DNA of 64,000 bases from Heligmosomoides polygyrus polygyrus (GCA_947396885.1 OX377202.1:66994643-67058642), one strand, 5' to 3'; positions 19,921 to 31,049 are shown, numbered from the stretch's first letter. Numbers and translations: made by a program. The notes: generated by a model not told the origin, from the sequence alone.

Positions 19921-22900
19921 GACGTTTGCAAGCAATCAAGAGCTGTTCGAGAAGGCTCAGGCGAATTTGAAGACACTGAAAGAAGAGCCGGATGTAGACG
20001 TCAAGCTGAAGATATACGCTCTCTTTAAGCAGGTAAGTTCTTTGGTGGTCTTTGGCAGGGGACAGTGAATCTCATTCGTTTCTAGGCCACCATTGGTGAT
20101 GTGCAGGGGAGCCGTCCAGGCATGCTGGATTTCGCGGGACGAGCCAAGTACGACGCCTGGGCACAGGTCAAAGGCATCGCTAAGGTTGGTGTTCCGAGCT
20201 GGTGACCGGTTGATTCTACTGTAGCGGTGGCACGCTTTCCAGGAAGAAGCACAAACGAAATATGCCAAGCTGATTGAGTCGCTGTTGTCCGAGCAAGCAC
20301 CGTCAGCACCCACGGGGTCAGCCCCACTGGGGTTGGAACCTGTCGATGGACTAGAGGTGGGGTTCATTCAGCTATTTCATCGTTCTTCTAAATGTTTGTC
20401 TTTCATTAGTCGGTTGTGTGGGCGAGCTGCTTGTTTTTCAATTTTACTGCCGAAGACAGCCCTTTCGCACTAGGTCTGGGTATACACCCTCACATGCACC
20501 CTGAATCAAGGTTCAGTGTTCGATTCGCGCCCAGACCAACCAAGCCTTCAATTCCTTCGGCGATGGTATTGGTACCAGACTTCTCCTATTGGTTCAACGA
20601 CTGGTCAGAAGGAAGCCTATGGGTCACATACACATACGTGCTCTTACGATATCCCGTAGAACTATGCGTGGCACATCCTGCAAGAGGATCGGTTAACGCC
20701 ACTGTTATTCTCTTGTCCTTCAGTTTTGGTGTGATCCGTCATAGTTGCGTGCATAGATGACTTCCAATCCTTCCTCAGCTAGTCTGCTCTTCTTGAACGC
20801 GCTTCAGGGACAATTCGCTTCGCTTCGAATAAGTTCCCATTTGCTGTTGGAAATGTTCAACATCGGACATGTGTTTAACAAGGCAGCGTGCTACCTGCAT
20901 CGAAGCTATCGACACCGGGAAGGCGTGAATATTGTGCTGTCAAGGAGAATTATTATTTTTTCACGACAAAGCTCTAGTTGGCCTCCTTTAAAATTACAGT
21001 AGATGCTGCATAATCCAGCGATACCATTGGTTCTGGCATATCTTCTTCAAAAAGCATTAAATAAATTAAATAAGTACGGATACAATACACTGACTACCGG
21101 TGGTTCCTATGCGCTTCAATGGGTAAAATAAGTTGGAAGAGAGACGGAATAATTGAATTAACTGCCCTAGAAAGTTTGCTGTAGTTACATGTTGGCTTCA
21201 AGAGGAGTCTGTTTCTTAATCGCATTCAGTGTGGTGTACCTGTTGGTGTGAGCGCTATATTCCTGGCCCAAATTTGACCACACACTGACACTAGTAGTTG
21301 TCGTTTTTGTTGTGAAACGGCTGAGACAGTAGCACTCCACTCTTTGAAGGCTTTGATGATTACATCCTTATGCTGGGCCCGATGTTCATGCAACCGTAGC
21401 GCATGGACATTTTGACCCTTTCCGTCTTGACTGCGTGCTCGACATTTCCTTCTGAGATGAACACTCGCAATCGCGGTTGTCACCCTTATAGGTTGGATTG
21501 TAACGAAATCAATATACGTGTGAGAGGGTTAGGAAATTACTCGCAGGGAGCTGACTTTGCATTGAGGTTAAAAACGAACTGGCGCTGTTACTTACCTGTA
21601 TTGCTTGCCTTTTTTCATGCGTTGACCATCGAGTTGCTCGAGCGGGCGCAAGCACCGTCTTCATTTGCACCTTTCGCGTGTCAGAATGGTGCTATGAAGG
21701 AGCAGGAGGGGCTTCGAGGGCTTCAAAAAAGGGTTTAGACCAACGCGTGGATCGGTATCTTCGTATCCTTTTTACATCTCGCGGAATTCAGTTGGATAGC
21801 GTCGCCCAGTGGGTGTTTGCATTATGCGGCCTGCGCTCCTAATTTTCGACGTCTTGGTCCATGTATCAGCGCCTCTGATTCTCGAACGTTCTTGTTTTCC
21901 TTGCCTGAACGAGTCACTCCGATTAATCGTGTACGACGCGGGTCGCGTGTTTCCATCCCTCTTTCGTCGGACCCAGGATTCTGTGGCGTACATTAATGAG
22001 AAAGAACCGTGGAGTCGAATAGGTGGGCACGGAGCCGGACGTTGTTCGTTTTCCTCCAGACTTCTTCGGCACTGTTGAACGCTCATCAAGCCGTTCATTT
22101 CTTCCTTCCCACCTCATTAAGTCGTTTCCTGTGGTGGCTTTGGCGACATAAATGAACGTAGCTGGATCATTGGAGATGTTAGCTCCTTTGAGCGTGAATG
22201 GGAGACTCGTTGGCTTCTCATGAACTTCGCCTTCGTCAGATTGCGCTCTATTATTACAACATTTAGAATTTGAAGGCTATATATAAATAAATAAATAAAT
22301 AAATAAATATATATATGTAGGATTCGTTGCGAAATTGGTAACAACAGGGGCCCATATTTTGCTCAAACTTGGAATGATAGAGGTTAGGTTGGTGTGCGTA
22401 GATTTAGGGTCAGCGTTTGGTTATATTTCTTTATTGAATTTTCGTACTGTTATTTTATTTGGATTGCTCACAAATACGCATGGAACGCTAGTCAGTAGCT
22501 TTCTAGGTATCCATAAACGGCAAAGCCTTCCAAATCAAGCTGAATCGTCCGAAGAAATTTAATGCTCTCACCTTGGACATGTACAAAGGGATTATATCTG
22601 CGCTGGAAGCGTCCAATAAGGACAAGTCCACTTCAGTTACAGTCATCACAGGTTAGTTTCTAAAATATGACACAACGAGGCATGTGCTCGCTGGAATGCT
22701 AGTTCAGGTGCTGGAGATTTCTTCTGTTCTGGAAACGATCTGAGCAACTTCGCGAAGGCGGCATCTGCTAGCAAAGCGGAGGTCAAAGAGATGGCTGAGA
22801 CCGCTGCAGCCATTCTAAGGGACTATATCCAGGTAACTGAAGCCGACAAATAGTTAATGTTCGTCTTGCGTTTTGATTGTGATAATGCTTTAGGCGTATA

Positions 22901-23626
22901 TCGATCACGAGAAACCTCTACTTTGCCTTATCAATGGCCCCGCCGTAGGAATAGCCGTCACCGTTCTGCCTTTGTTTGACTACGTCTTGGCTACGGACAA
23001 GGTTCGTCAAGTGCATCGGTATGTTTCTGAAATGGCTAGCGTCGCCGAATACGGTTTTATTCCAGTGCACGTTCCACACCCCGTTTTCCACCCTTGGACA
23101 GTCTCCGGAAGGAGCGTCATCCTACACCTTCCCATTGTTGATGGGACAACTCCGGGCCGCAGAAGTACGTTATCAAAGCGATTTGATGTTAATGATGTAA
23201 CAGAAACTGTTTTTCAGTTTCTAATACTGAACAAAAAGCTGACTGCACATCAGGCACTTGACACGGGTTTGGTGAACGAGGTTGGTTGCGAAGTTCAATC
23301 GAATTCGATAGTTGCAGCCATCACTGTTTTAAGGTTGTTCCACATGCCGAGTTTGAAACCAAGGCTGCTACCATTGTCGCGCAGCACTCCTCCCTCCCTC
23401 CTGAGAGTTTGCGGGTAAACAAACGGCTTCTTCGTTCGCACCACAAGGACGTGCTCACAAAAGTCAACGAAGTAAGGCTTTTAGTCTTCCAATCTAAGGG
23501 CTTAAGAGCGCTACCAGCACAGATTATCATCTCTTTCAGGTTGAATGTGAAACGATATGTGAGCGGTGGCAGTCGAAAGAGTGTGCTTCAGCAATAGCGG
23601 CGTTCCTCAGTCGTCCGAAGAAGTAG
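19921..23626 (+). CDS. Acyl-CoA-binding domain enoyl-CoA delta-isomerase (ECI2-like)
   Basis: Ten located exons, all in frame: 19921-20032, 20086-20184, 20243-20356, 22507-22651, 22708-22832, 22894-23001, 23066-23164, 23218-23280, 23334-23471 and 23540-23626 (TAG). The first exon is not found. Exons 1-3 encode an acyl-CoA-binding domain ([14 protein letters not shown], then [16 protein letters not shown]). Exon 4 onward encodes a crotonase fold: [22 protein letters not shown] (first oxyanion-hole loop), [12 protein letters not shown] (second oxyanion-hole loop), then [11 protein letters not shown], whose Glu is the likely acid-base residue for shifting the double bond. This domain order is that of delta3,delta2-enoyl-CoA isomerases, which move the double bond of unsaturated acyl-CoAs for beta-oxidation. 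The C-terminus is RPKK, not a PTS1 signal, so mitochondria are more likely than peroxisomes. All splice sites are GT-AG. The gene looks intact. Intron 3 holds repeats. Confidence 0.92.
20478..20712 (+). repeat. SINE-like repeat family S1, copy 3 (in intron 3)
   Basis: Within the 2.15-kb intron of the isomerase gene, sharing CAACCAAGCCTTC, TTGGTACCAGACTT, a CTTACGATATCCCGTAGAA segment and ATGCGTGGCACATCC with the other S1 copies. It lies in the same orientation as the gene. Confidence 0.55.
21600..22120 (-). pseudogene. RTE-like LINE family 1, 3' fragment (in intron 3)
   Basis: On the minus strand it matches the 3' third of the copy at 8490-11373, including the end with the same LLERA-type reverse translation (plus strand CTCGAGCGGGCGCAAGCACC, compare 8550). 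Frames are heavily broken. It is 5' truncated, as LINE copies usually are. Confidence 0.6.
22281..22316. repeat. ATAA/AT microsatellite
   Basis: About seven AAAT units followed by an AT run, inside intron 3 of the isomerase gene. Confidence 0.8.
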
Positions 23627-23731
23627 ACGCCTTAGCCTGCCCAGCCTAAATATCTTCGTGATAATTTATCTGCCTAGACTGAATAGTTTTGTGATTAGTG
23701 GAATTCGGGATCAACAGTGAGGGAGTATCAA

Positions 23732-23737
23732 AATAAA
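23732..23737 (+). terminator. Polyadenylation signal AATAAA of the isomerase gene
   Basis: A canonical AATAAA stands 106 bases after the stop codon at 23626, followed by a T/G-rich stretch (TGTTGTTATG), as expected for 3' end formation. Confidence 0.6.
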
Positions 23738-24013
23738 TGTTGTTATGTATGCCTAGGCCCTTTTCACTGAAATCTAGTGAAGTCTTCGTTGAAGGTGAGT
23801 ATATGATGTTCACGAGATCTACTCAAAGGGACGCAGGGCGTTATAGCACTGACAAGAGTTGTGAGCTCTCGTCCGGCATTGTGTGAAACGTAGGGTATTT
23901 CATTCCAGTTGTGTGCAACTGTCCCTCCTGTGCCTCACCTAGGGCCCAGTGCTCACTTTCCGTAGAGAGAGGCACATCTGTCCGCTGTTCTATGGACCTT
24001 GCCCTTGAGGGTC

Positions 24014-25451
24014 CGGGACAGGGTGTGCGTAGTTACGATATACGGCGATTTTCGGGAAATTTTCTACGATTTACGACATTTTGGGTGTAAATCGTAAATT
24101 TTCGTAAATGTGACCTTTGATCACCAAGCGCTCACACCCAGCGCGCTCAAGTTTGAGTATAGTTTTGCCTAGCTTTTGACAACAGACACCTTCCGCAGGC
24201 CCGCGGAATCCGTGTGTGGAGTATTTGACGGTCCTACTTTTATCAAGCTTTTGAAGATTGGATGAGTGGACCGCATACATGCTCGAGCAAGGTAGGACTC
24301 TATTTCTCGGCTGGCTCAACGAAGGCCTCCTTCAACCATCTCTAGATCATTTAATGCCGGATTTGTCACCAACGGATCAAGGACTAAAGTGTTTTCGAGT
24401 GTTGCGAAAAGTGCATTACGCAGGCTGAAACGGCATGCAATTACTACCACATATAGGAAAGTGGGAGTCGCATGGTGCATCTCGAATCGACGATCACTAC
24501 CTTGCGATATCTCCGTTAAACTCTTCATGGAGCCTTGCAAAGCCAGCTCTGATACGCTCTAAGATTTAGCTGCGATTGGAAAGTATTACTCTACTATCAG
24601 CCAAGCATTCGCGTATAGCTTGCGTAAGAAGTGTCCATTAAATTGAAGGTATCGGTTGAAGGCAAGGCAGCAAGTTACTTAATGGTTAATAATTCATGAT
24701 TCTTTACCGCGGTTCAAGCTCCGAGGCGCGTTGAGATAGAGAAAAGAAAAACGTTAAGATTAAAAAATTGCAAATCCGGTGAATTTCTTCATTTCATAAA
24801 AGCCGTCTATGGTTCAGCGCCTTGTGAGCAAACAGAAGAGTTTTGTGCTTCTGCTTTTCAAAGTGAGCTATAAGGCAGTGACAGCATTTTCTAGAATACT
24901 CTGTATTAATATAGACTGCAGTGCATCTTTCGACAGCACTTCTCAGTACCTAAACTTTCTCCTATCCAGAACATTGAAGATTGCCGGTTCTTCATTTTCT
25001 TCGTACGGACTCCCTTTAATGTTGGTTCAGCGTCGCTAGCAGTGTCATTTATCATCTGGTTTTGCAGCACTTGCCACTTGGCAATTATAACGGGGAATTA
25101 GCCGTGACATCGAGCTCACAACGATTTCACAACGTATTCGCTTAATTTAGCGGTGAGAAGATGTCGAAAAGATATGACAGTCAAATCCAAGAATAGGAAT
25201 GTAAGGTTAAACAGTAAGCAAGCACTTTTCTCTCTGAAAGCGATGGCATCAGTTTATATACTGAAAGAGGACGAAGATACATATTTGTTTGCTATGAAGA
25301 ACGAAAACCATCTCTCTTGCTTTTGGTGGCGCAATACATGGATCGTTTTCTCCGAGGTCATCTTTGGATCTCTTTTCCTGTTACGATTTAAGACGATTTT
25401 GTCGTAAATACGATTTACGAAATTTCGGATTTCATTTACGCACACCCCTGG
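24014..25451. mobile_element. hAT-like TIR element without recognisable transposase
   Basis: The left end reads CAGGGTGTGCGTAGTTACGA and the right end in reverse complement reads CAGGGGTGTGCGTAAATGAA. Both ends continue into AT-rich repeats built of TACGATTTACGA and CGTAAAT. CAGGG-type ends are typical of hAT elements, which leave 8-bp duplications; the flanks (GTCCGGGA and GTGGAGAC) do not match well enough to confirm it. The interior (about 1.3 kb) has only short frames. Confidence 0.5.
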
Positions 25452-25515
25452 TGGAGACCGGACACTATACATTGGATCCGAATGAATCATTTCCGGATAT
25501 CCGATTCGGATAACC

Positions 25516-25711
25516 CGATCCGAATCATCCAGAAATCCGGTGTCCGCGAAATTGTCGTTATCCGAATCATCCAAAAATCCGCGGGCGTCAAAATCGCTCT
25601 TATCCGAAACATCCAAAAATCCGGTGTTCCCCAAACCGTCGTTATCCGAATCATCCAAAAATCCGGGGTTCGCAAAATCGCCGTTATCCGAATCATCCAA
25701 TTATCCGAAGA
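25516..25711. repeat. 42-bp tandem array, about 4.7 units
   Basis: The unit TTATCCGAATCATCCAAAAA begins at 25558, 25600, 25642 and 25684, exactly 42 bases apart, with a diverged unit before 25558. Because 42 is divisible by three, both strands stay open; the minus frame reads as a 14-residue Asp/Ser repeat (DDSDN...GFL). I regard this as a minisatellite, not a gene. Confidence 0.85.
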
Positions 25712-25737
25712 TTTTCGATCGGACCCAATGTACGCCG

Positions 25738-26400
25738 GACACCTTCAGTCCAAGATGTATCGTGTCCGTCCAGCGCTGTGTTGGTCTTCCACAACCCAAC
25801 TATCTTCAGGGTCCAGTAGCAGTACGCTCTTCCCAGCGGACTTATCGCATGCAGAGCGTTACCATGCCAATCTAGACTATTACTAGTTTGGCTAGGTTGG
25901 GTAGAAGCGACGCCTGAACGCTGTCGCATGTTGTCACTAAGGATGCGGCCCTTTCGCTTGATGCCTGTACTCCAACGCAGCATCTTCATCTCCAGAACAC
26001 TTACGATTAGTCGGCACCCGCTTCCTTTTATCATAGACTACGTTCTGAACCATACAGTGCCACGGGTCGAATTCGTAATCCATATTGCGTGATAAACCTG
26101 ACCTTCGACTTATCGCTGACTTTCCGGTCACAGAGCGGCCCGATGGTGCTTGCTCATCACAGAGTTCATGAGTTGGTTGATCTCGTTAAGCAATCATCCG
26201 TCACTGGTAATAGTGAAGCCCTGGTATTTGAAAGCATCAGTTCGCGGCAGTTCGATGTCGTCCACTGTGGTTGAGTCCCTGTCGTTATCGTCGTTCGTCA
26301 GCTACTCCGTCTTCCTATTATTCAAACGATCCAGTGATCCAAAGTGATCCAAACGCTGCGAGTCGATCACTTCAACGAGCACGATTTCGCCATACGGCTA
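25738..26400 (-). pseudogene. RTE-like LINE (family 2), C-terminal fragment
   Basis: On the minus strand the sequence has DSTTVDDIELPRTDAFKYQG, then DRKVSDKSKVRFITQYGLR with RPVALYGSE, then EMKMLRWSTGIKRKGRI. These correspond to the post-RT region that the copy at 47880-48300 shows as SHVRW, VRPVATYGAECW and ETKMLRRTAGVTR. Frameshifts and stops are present. Confidence 0.75.
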
Positions 26401-26429
26401 CAAAATCTACACCGTAACTTAGGCGTCGG

Positions 26430-26755
26430 GTTAAGTGTGCTTTGTGCAATCGCAGAACCAGGCTAGGAAAGGGTCTCCAGGGTGGGTACCATCCAACCTG
26501 CCGGCGTGGAGACTGTTTTCGTCACTCAGGGAGAGCTCACGGCTAGGTTCTGCGCTCTTCAAGCGGCGAAGCGCATACGGCTGGAAAATGCGCAAAAGAT
26601 GCACCAAGATCACGCACGCGTCAAAACCTTCAAATCCCGAGTAGTCGAAATGCAAGTATGCCACAGCGCCGGGTAACCGAACCCCCGACCTCTCTCGCAT
26701 GAAACAACCCCCTTACCTACCGCACCACGACCCGCTTGCTTGGAGAGCCATCGCG
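26430..26755 (-). repeat. tRNA-derived SINE-like element (family S4)
   Basis: Read on the minus strand from 26755, it opens with GGTCGTGGTGCGGTAGGTAA (A-box) and has GGTCGGGGGTTCGGTTACCC (B-box) about 40 bases on, the spacing of a tRNA. The following 200 bases are unrelated to tRNA. No full cloverleaf can be drawn, so it is not called a tRNA gene. Confidence 0.5.
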
Positions 26756-26759
26756 TGCG

Positions 26760-28204
26760 CACAAGACATGGTTACGAGAGAAAATGCCCGAACCGCGCCG
26801 TGTCTGTTTCGGTGCGAGAAAATGCCTGCCCGCAATTAGGGGGGGGGGGGGAAATGCCCGCAGCCAGGAGAGAAAATATCTGCAGCCACTGAACGGTTTT
26901 CGATAGGGTCCACTACAACAACCACTACAACAAAACACATGGATGGCCATCACATGGACGGGGATACGGTATTTTTCTCATGCCGTCGAGGAAAGGGCAT
27001 GACAACCGAAACAGAAATCGTGGGCGTGACAACTGAAACTGTGGCACCATCACTTGGATTCCCTAGCAGACTTAGTGGCCCTACCGTGATAGAGCTTTGG
27101 AGAACACGAGGAAAGATTTTCGTTATAACAGGTATGCTCAACGGTTAAATTAGTACCGACGGCGTTTTATGTGAAAAGAACACTTGAAAACACTGAAAGG
27201 ATCGAAAGAAGCGTTTTCGCCCAGATTTCAATTTCTAGCGCGTAAAACTAGAAAAGAAGCACATGAACGGAACCTGGTAACTTGGAATTACTTTTCGAAG
27301 CATTGAGCTGCGGAACTGTAGGTCACCTCAATTTTTGAGTTTGTTCCTAAGCCACATGAACGCCACATGGAGTGAAGGTACATGCACTTCAAAGTCATGA
27401 GAAGTAGAAAATGGAAAAATGGCAGGACGTATGTGGGAATTTTTTTACGAATTGGTTTTTAGGTTTTACAGAGGTCTTTCTGATAAAATCTTCATTTTCG
27501 ACCAATCATTTCCTTCTTTACTAAAACAGGATTTGAACTAGATATTTCAACATTCATTGCTCCTCAAGTGTTTTTCATCTGATGCACCGCTGGCATCGTA
27601 AATACTTGTTGTGCTCTTTTTTTTATTAAAGTTTTTCTTAGTGTAGGACTTTTATTTTGATTGGCTTTATTGCTGTTTTTCTGATATTTCCACATATCTG
27701 AATAGAGGATTTAAATATCTGAATGGTTAGTTGCAACATAGGTTTTACCAAAACGTTATTAAAATGACCAGAACCTACGGTGTAGCACCTCGCCAAAAAT
27801 CTTTCTAGCCACCGTCTCAAAACATAGGGTGTTTTCGAACATGAAAATTTGCGACAAACTTCTTATTAGAGCTTTGATACGAATGAAACGTTGCGGAAAT
27901 AAACCATTGTATAAAAATAACAATACGTCCGGTTAAGGCTCTCCTAATGTACGGTTTTTCCACAGTTTCGAACTTTTCTTAGTTTCCTAAGCGGTGTTTA
28001 CCGCCCAAAGTTGTTTTCTTTATTATTTTGCTAATCACCACATAATGGTGTGCAGTAGGTTATTCTCGTCAACCCGGTCATTTTCTACCCTGGTCGCGGG
28101 CATTTTCTCCACTGGTTGCGAGCATTTTCTCCCAATTTCGGGCATTTTCTCCGCACGCAACGCGCGCGTAAGATTCGGGCATTTTCTCCGTAGACCACAA
28201 GACA
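26760..28204. mobile_element. 1.43-kb TIR element with 9-bp duplication (MULE-like)
   Basis: CACAAGACA stands on both sides (26760-26768 and 28196-28204). Inside it the left end reads TGGTTACGAGAGAAAATGCC and the right end in reverse complement reads GTCTACGGAGAAAATGCCCG. The motif GAGAAAATGCCCG is repeated four times near the left end and five times, inverted, near the right end (28065-28190). A 9-bp duplication with subterminal repeats suggests the Mutator superfamily; hAT would give 8 bp. The interior has no transposase frame that I recognise, and holds a G-run at 26840-26851. Confidence 0.7.
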
Positions 28205-28299
28205 CCTGTCGAGTTTCAACGCGGACGCCGACGCGCGATCTCTAAGCTAGGAGGGCGCAGACAGCAAGAGATTGCGTGTAGAAATTGTGGCCGTATGGC

Positions 28300-28605
28300 G
28301 GAGTCATTTCTCTATCACTTCAAGCCTGCATAAAGCAACGTCCAGCTCGCCGGTTGCCGAAGATCTCTCATGACGACGTCCATTACGCGGATGAATAGAA
28401 GCGGCGACAGTGCGGAGCCTTGGTGAACGCAGCAACGGCAGTGATGTTCCAGCAGCTGTACGGACACAGACCTTGACATTCGTGTGCAGCAATCTGACCC
28501 ACCTGACTAGCTCCTCCAGTACTCCATTTTTCGGCAGTGAGAGCCGAATCACTCCGCGTGGAACGTGGTCAAATGCTTGCTCCAAATCCAGCAATGCGAA
28601 ATGAT
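28300..28605 (-). pseudogene. RTE-like LINE (family 2), reverse transcriptase fragment
   Basis: On the minus strand: LDLEQAFDHVPRGVIRLSL (motif A with its Asp) followed by LEELVRWVRLLHTNVKVCVR and a TAAGTS segment. This lines up with the copies at 40.9 and 43.4 kb (LERAFNCVPREVIWYTL, EELI). It breaks off before motif C. Confidence 0.7.
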
Positions 28606-29289
28606 GGAACCTGCCCTTTTCGGTGGTTCCTCAATTCGAGCAGAGTGGAACTTCGCAGAAAATTGCTCGAATACGATCATGGCGATGAGGTGTTGTTGGA
28701 GTTTTGTTTCGAATTTAATCATTGAGCGAATACACTTTTCGAGCGATGCTTGAATTCTTATGCTGTTCAGGATGTCAGCTATCCTAGCAAATTCCACTTT
28801 AACTTACAATAGATCGAAATCAAAAGAAAGTTTGTTCGACATATTCTCGAACGAATCTATTTATTTAATGGTTCGAAAAATGATTTAGCAGTGTGTGGTT
28901 AAAAATTCACGGGGTCGGTTTGCCCGCTTGTTCGAAAAAATTCAAAAAGCTCAGCTCTAGTGGTATCACAGCCCAGCATAAAAGAGGATTGAGGCGTTTG
29001 AGCATTTTCTAAAAATTAATTTAGAGGTTTGCCAAATTAGGTTCAAATGGGAAACAAAGTGAATTAGCTACTTATAATTAATCGCGGCGAAGGATAGAAA
29101 AACTTTTCGCTAGCTATATTGGGCTCTAAAAGCGTTGTTTGCTCTCTGATGTCCAACAGAAGTTTAAGATGAAACTATGTTTTGTTTTTTGGGGCCCCAA
29201 CTGAGTTTGGATTTAGAGAGTTTGAATTGTAACTGCTAAAGTGCTTCCTTTTTTGAACCGGAAGGTGTGCTGTCCGTAAAAAACAAAGT
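28606..29289. other. Unassigned stretch
   Basis: AT-rich, with repeated TTCGA-type pentamers but no clear unit. No gene is seen. Confidence 0.4.
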
Positions 29290-29600
29290 AAATGTAAAGC
29301 ACAAGAATAAGACGATAAAAGGATAAAGGACGGCGTTACTCAATCCCTTTTGGGATGCGCCACGCATTCTTCTTCTACGGGATGTCGTGGAGGCGATTTG
29401 AATGTGTATTTGGCCATACAATGACTTGCGTGGCCCACCGATGAACAAGTCAGCGCTCTATCCTTCCCAGACAAGTCTGGTACCAATTCACCGATCCCGG
29501 AGGGATGGAAGGCTTGGTTGGCCTATGCTGAAAATCCGAACCAGGAACCTGATATTGGGTGCGCGCGACAGCCGGCGCCTCCTTCGACGCGCCCGTGAAG
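29290..29600 (-). repeat. SINE-like repeat family S1, copy 4
   Basis: The best preserved reverse copy. On the plus strand it reads CAATCCCTTTTGGGATGCGC, TTGGCCATACAATGACTTGC, GATGAACAAGTCAGCGC, then CAGACAAGTCTGGTACCAAT and GAACCAGGAACCTG, the mirror of copy 1. Confidence 0.65.
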
Positions 29601-30097
29601 CACAAGACACATGAAAATAGGAGTAGCATTTAGCACACCCGAAAACGAGTGCTGTTGTTGCAAGATGTATGATGTGTTGTTTACATTGGTGGCAACTATA
29701 TTCTCATCATTGGCTGCTTTTCTTCCAATATTTTTTTTCATTCACAATATTGGACGGCTCCCTATGCCTCACATCAGAAAAAGTGTGGTTATCAGCTGGT
29801 GCAACTGGTAGCCCTACTGAGCAGGTCGTAGAGGTTTTTGTAAACTACTCAATTAAAAGATGTTATATTCTAGGGACACCAACCTTGCAAACATGTTCGA
29901 GTCAAACGACATTTCTGTCTAGAATGTGGTCACATATGTATAGTATTTTTCGCAGTAGTTACCACAGACGATCGGGTGGGTCTTGGTAACTTCGAAGAAG
30001 TTCGAACTTGTAATGCAATAGTTTCTCACCTTCAGAAAGAAAGAATTCTCCTCCTCTCACAGCCATGGCGCACTGAAGTCGAGCATTTTCTGTGCCC
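29601..30097. other. Unassigned stretch
   Basis: No supported gene. Confidence 0.4.
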
Positions 30098-30650
30098 TTA
30101 CAAGGAAAGGTTCCCAACTTGTGAGCTTTTGCGATGTTATTTTGGCAGGATGTAGGGCCTTGTGAGCGGAGTCCAGAACCACTGTCAGTTTTTGCTGAAC
30201 GCTTCTTTAAAGACCTGAAAAAAGGTCTAAAAGCGTGCGCGAAACTATTATTAACCCCTACAACACCCGACCCTAGGTGGCGCAGCCGGTAAGGGTCGGG
30301 TGTTGTAGGGGTTAATAATAGTTGCCGCCTCATAAGAGCACACCGGCGGGCTTTTCAGTTCGAGCCCGATTGCTGCCATTATTTTTGCCCCTATTAGGTT
30401 GTTGTTATTCTCCTTCTCATGCTCACAGGAGTCAATTTCAGGCCATCAATGCTTACAACAAACCAAGGCTGTCTATGTGCGCCTTCATGTGTGCTAGTTT
30501 TTCAACAACGCCTATCTGCACCACCACCATATCATACCATATCACCAATGATATAACTGCACACAAATACGCGTACCTTACGGTTGAATATTACGGACCC
30601 GGACCACATCGACACATAAGTGTGCCAAAATATCGTTCTCACTGAAGGTG
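30098..30650 (+). repeat. SINE-like repeat family S2, copy c, with internal hairpin
   Basis: Order of parts as in copy a: TTACAAGGAAAGG, GAGCTTTTGCGATG, GAGCGGAGTCCAGA, TAAAGACCTGAA, then the tRNA-like head with GGTGGCGCAGCCGGTAA (A-box), CGCCTCATAAGAGCACACC and CAGTTCGAGCCCGA (B-box). Unlike the other copies, the A-box is enclosed by a perfect inverted repeat (30243-30274 and 30292-30323). Confidence 0.65.
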
Positions 30651-30863
30651 TTGTCGGCCGACTACCTTCCACCTCCACACTTGATTTCACATCTCCGACA
30701 AGGAGAGAGATTGCGTCTGCGGATGCCATAAAAGGACTCCTCCTGGACGCCATACATTGAGATATCGACTGCCAGGAAGAAGAGGCGGAACAGGTTAGAG
30801 GGAGTATAATGAAAATGGCGAAAATGGCATCTTCCTACACGTATCATCTAGGTTGTTTCATAG

Positions 30864-31049
30864 GTGCGTTTCGATGAGGAGGTGGATGTCGACTGGATAT
30901 CTGATGGTGCCTGTGAGGGAGAAGGCAACAGTGAGGTTACGTCGGTGCTCACCCAAGACCCTTTTCTAGACCCACAGATTACGCGTTCAACGGAGAAGAA
31001 GTGGTCACTTCTTGTCAGGGAGAAGATTGTTCCTCACTGGCTTTTGTAG
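30864..31049 (+). CDS. Possible exon, unrecognised
   Basis: After TTGTTTCATAG an open frame reads VRFDEEVDVDWISDGACEGE and continues acidic to a stop at 31047-31049. An overlapping frame (31001-31213) has a Cys-rich run (CSSLAFVGCCWCDKRLCFTC) that looks like a zinc-binding C-terminus of some DNA transposases. Either could be a remnant; neither has a confirmed partner exon. It sits between two inverted S2 copies. Confidence 0.22.
   Translation: MRFDEEVDVDWISDGACEGEGNSEVTSVLTQDPFLDPQITRSTEKKWSLLVREKIVPHWLL

Noticed and set aside
22281..22316. Poly(A) tail of a retroposed gene
   Set aside because: It is a regular AAAT/AT microsatellite with no adjacent processed coding sequence.
25254..25700. 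Asp/Ser-repeat protein frame on the minus strand
   Set aside because: It is the open frame forced by the 42-bp tandem array; the array stays open in several frames on both strands, and there is no start or splice context.
26690..26750. True tRNA gene on the minus strand
   Set aside because: Box spacing is right, but the arms do not pair into a cloverleaf and no close acceptor stem exists.
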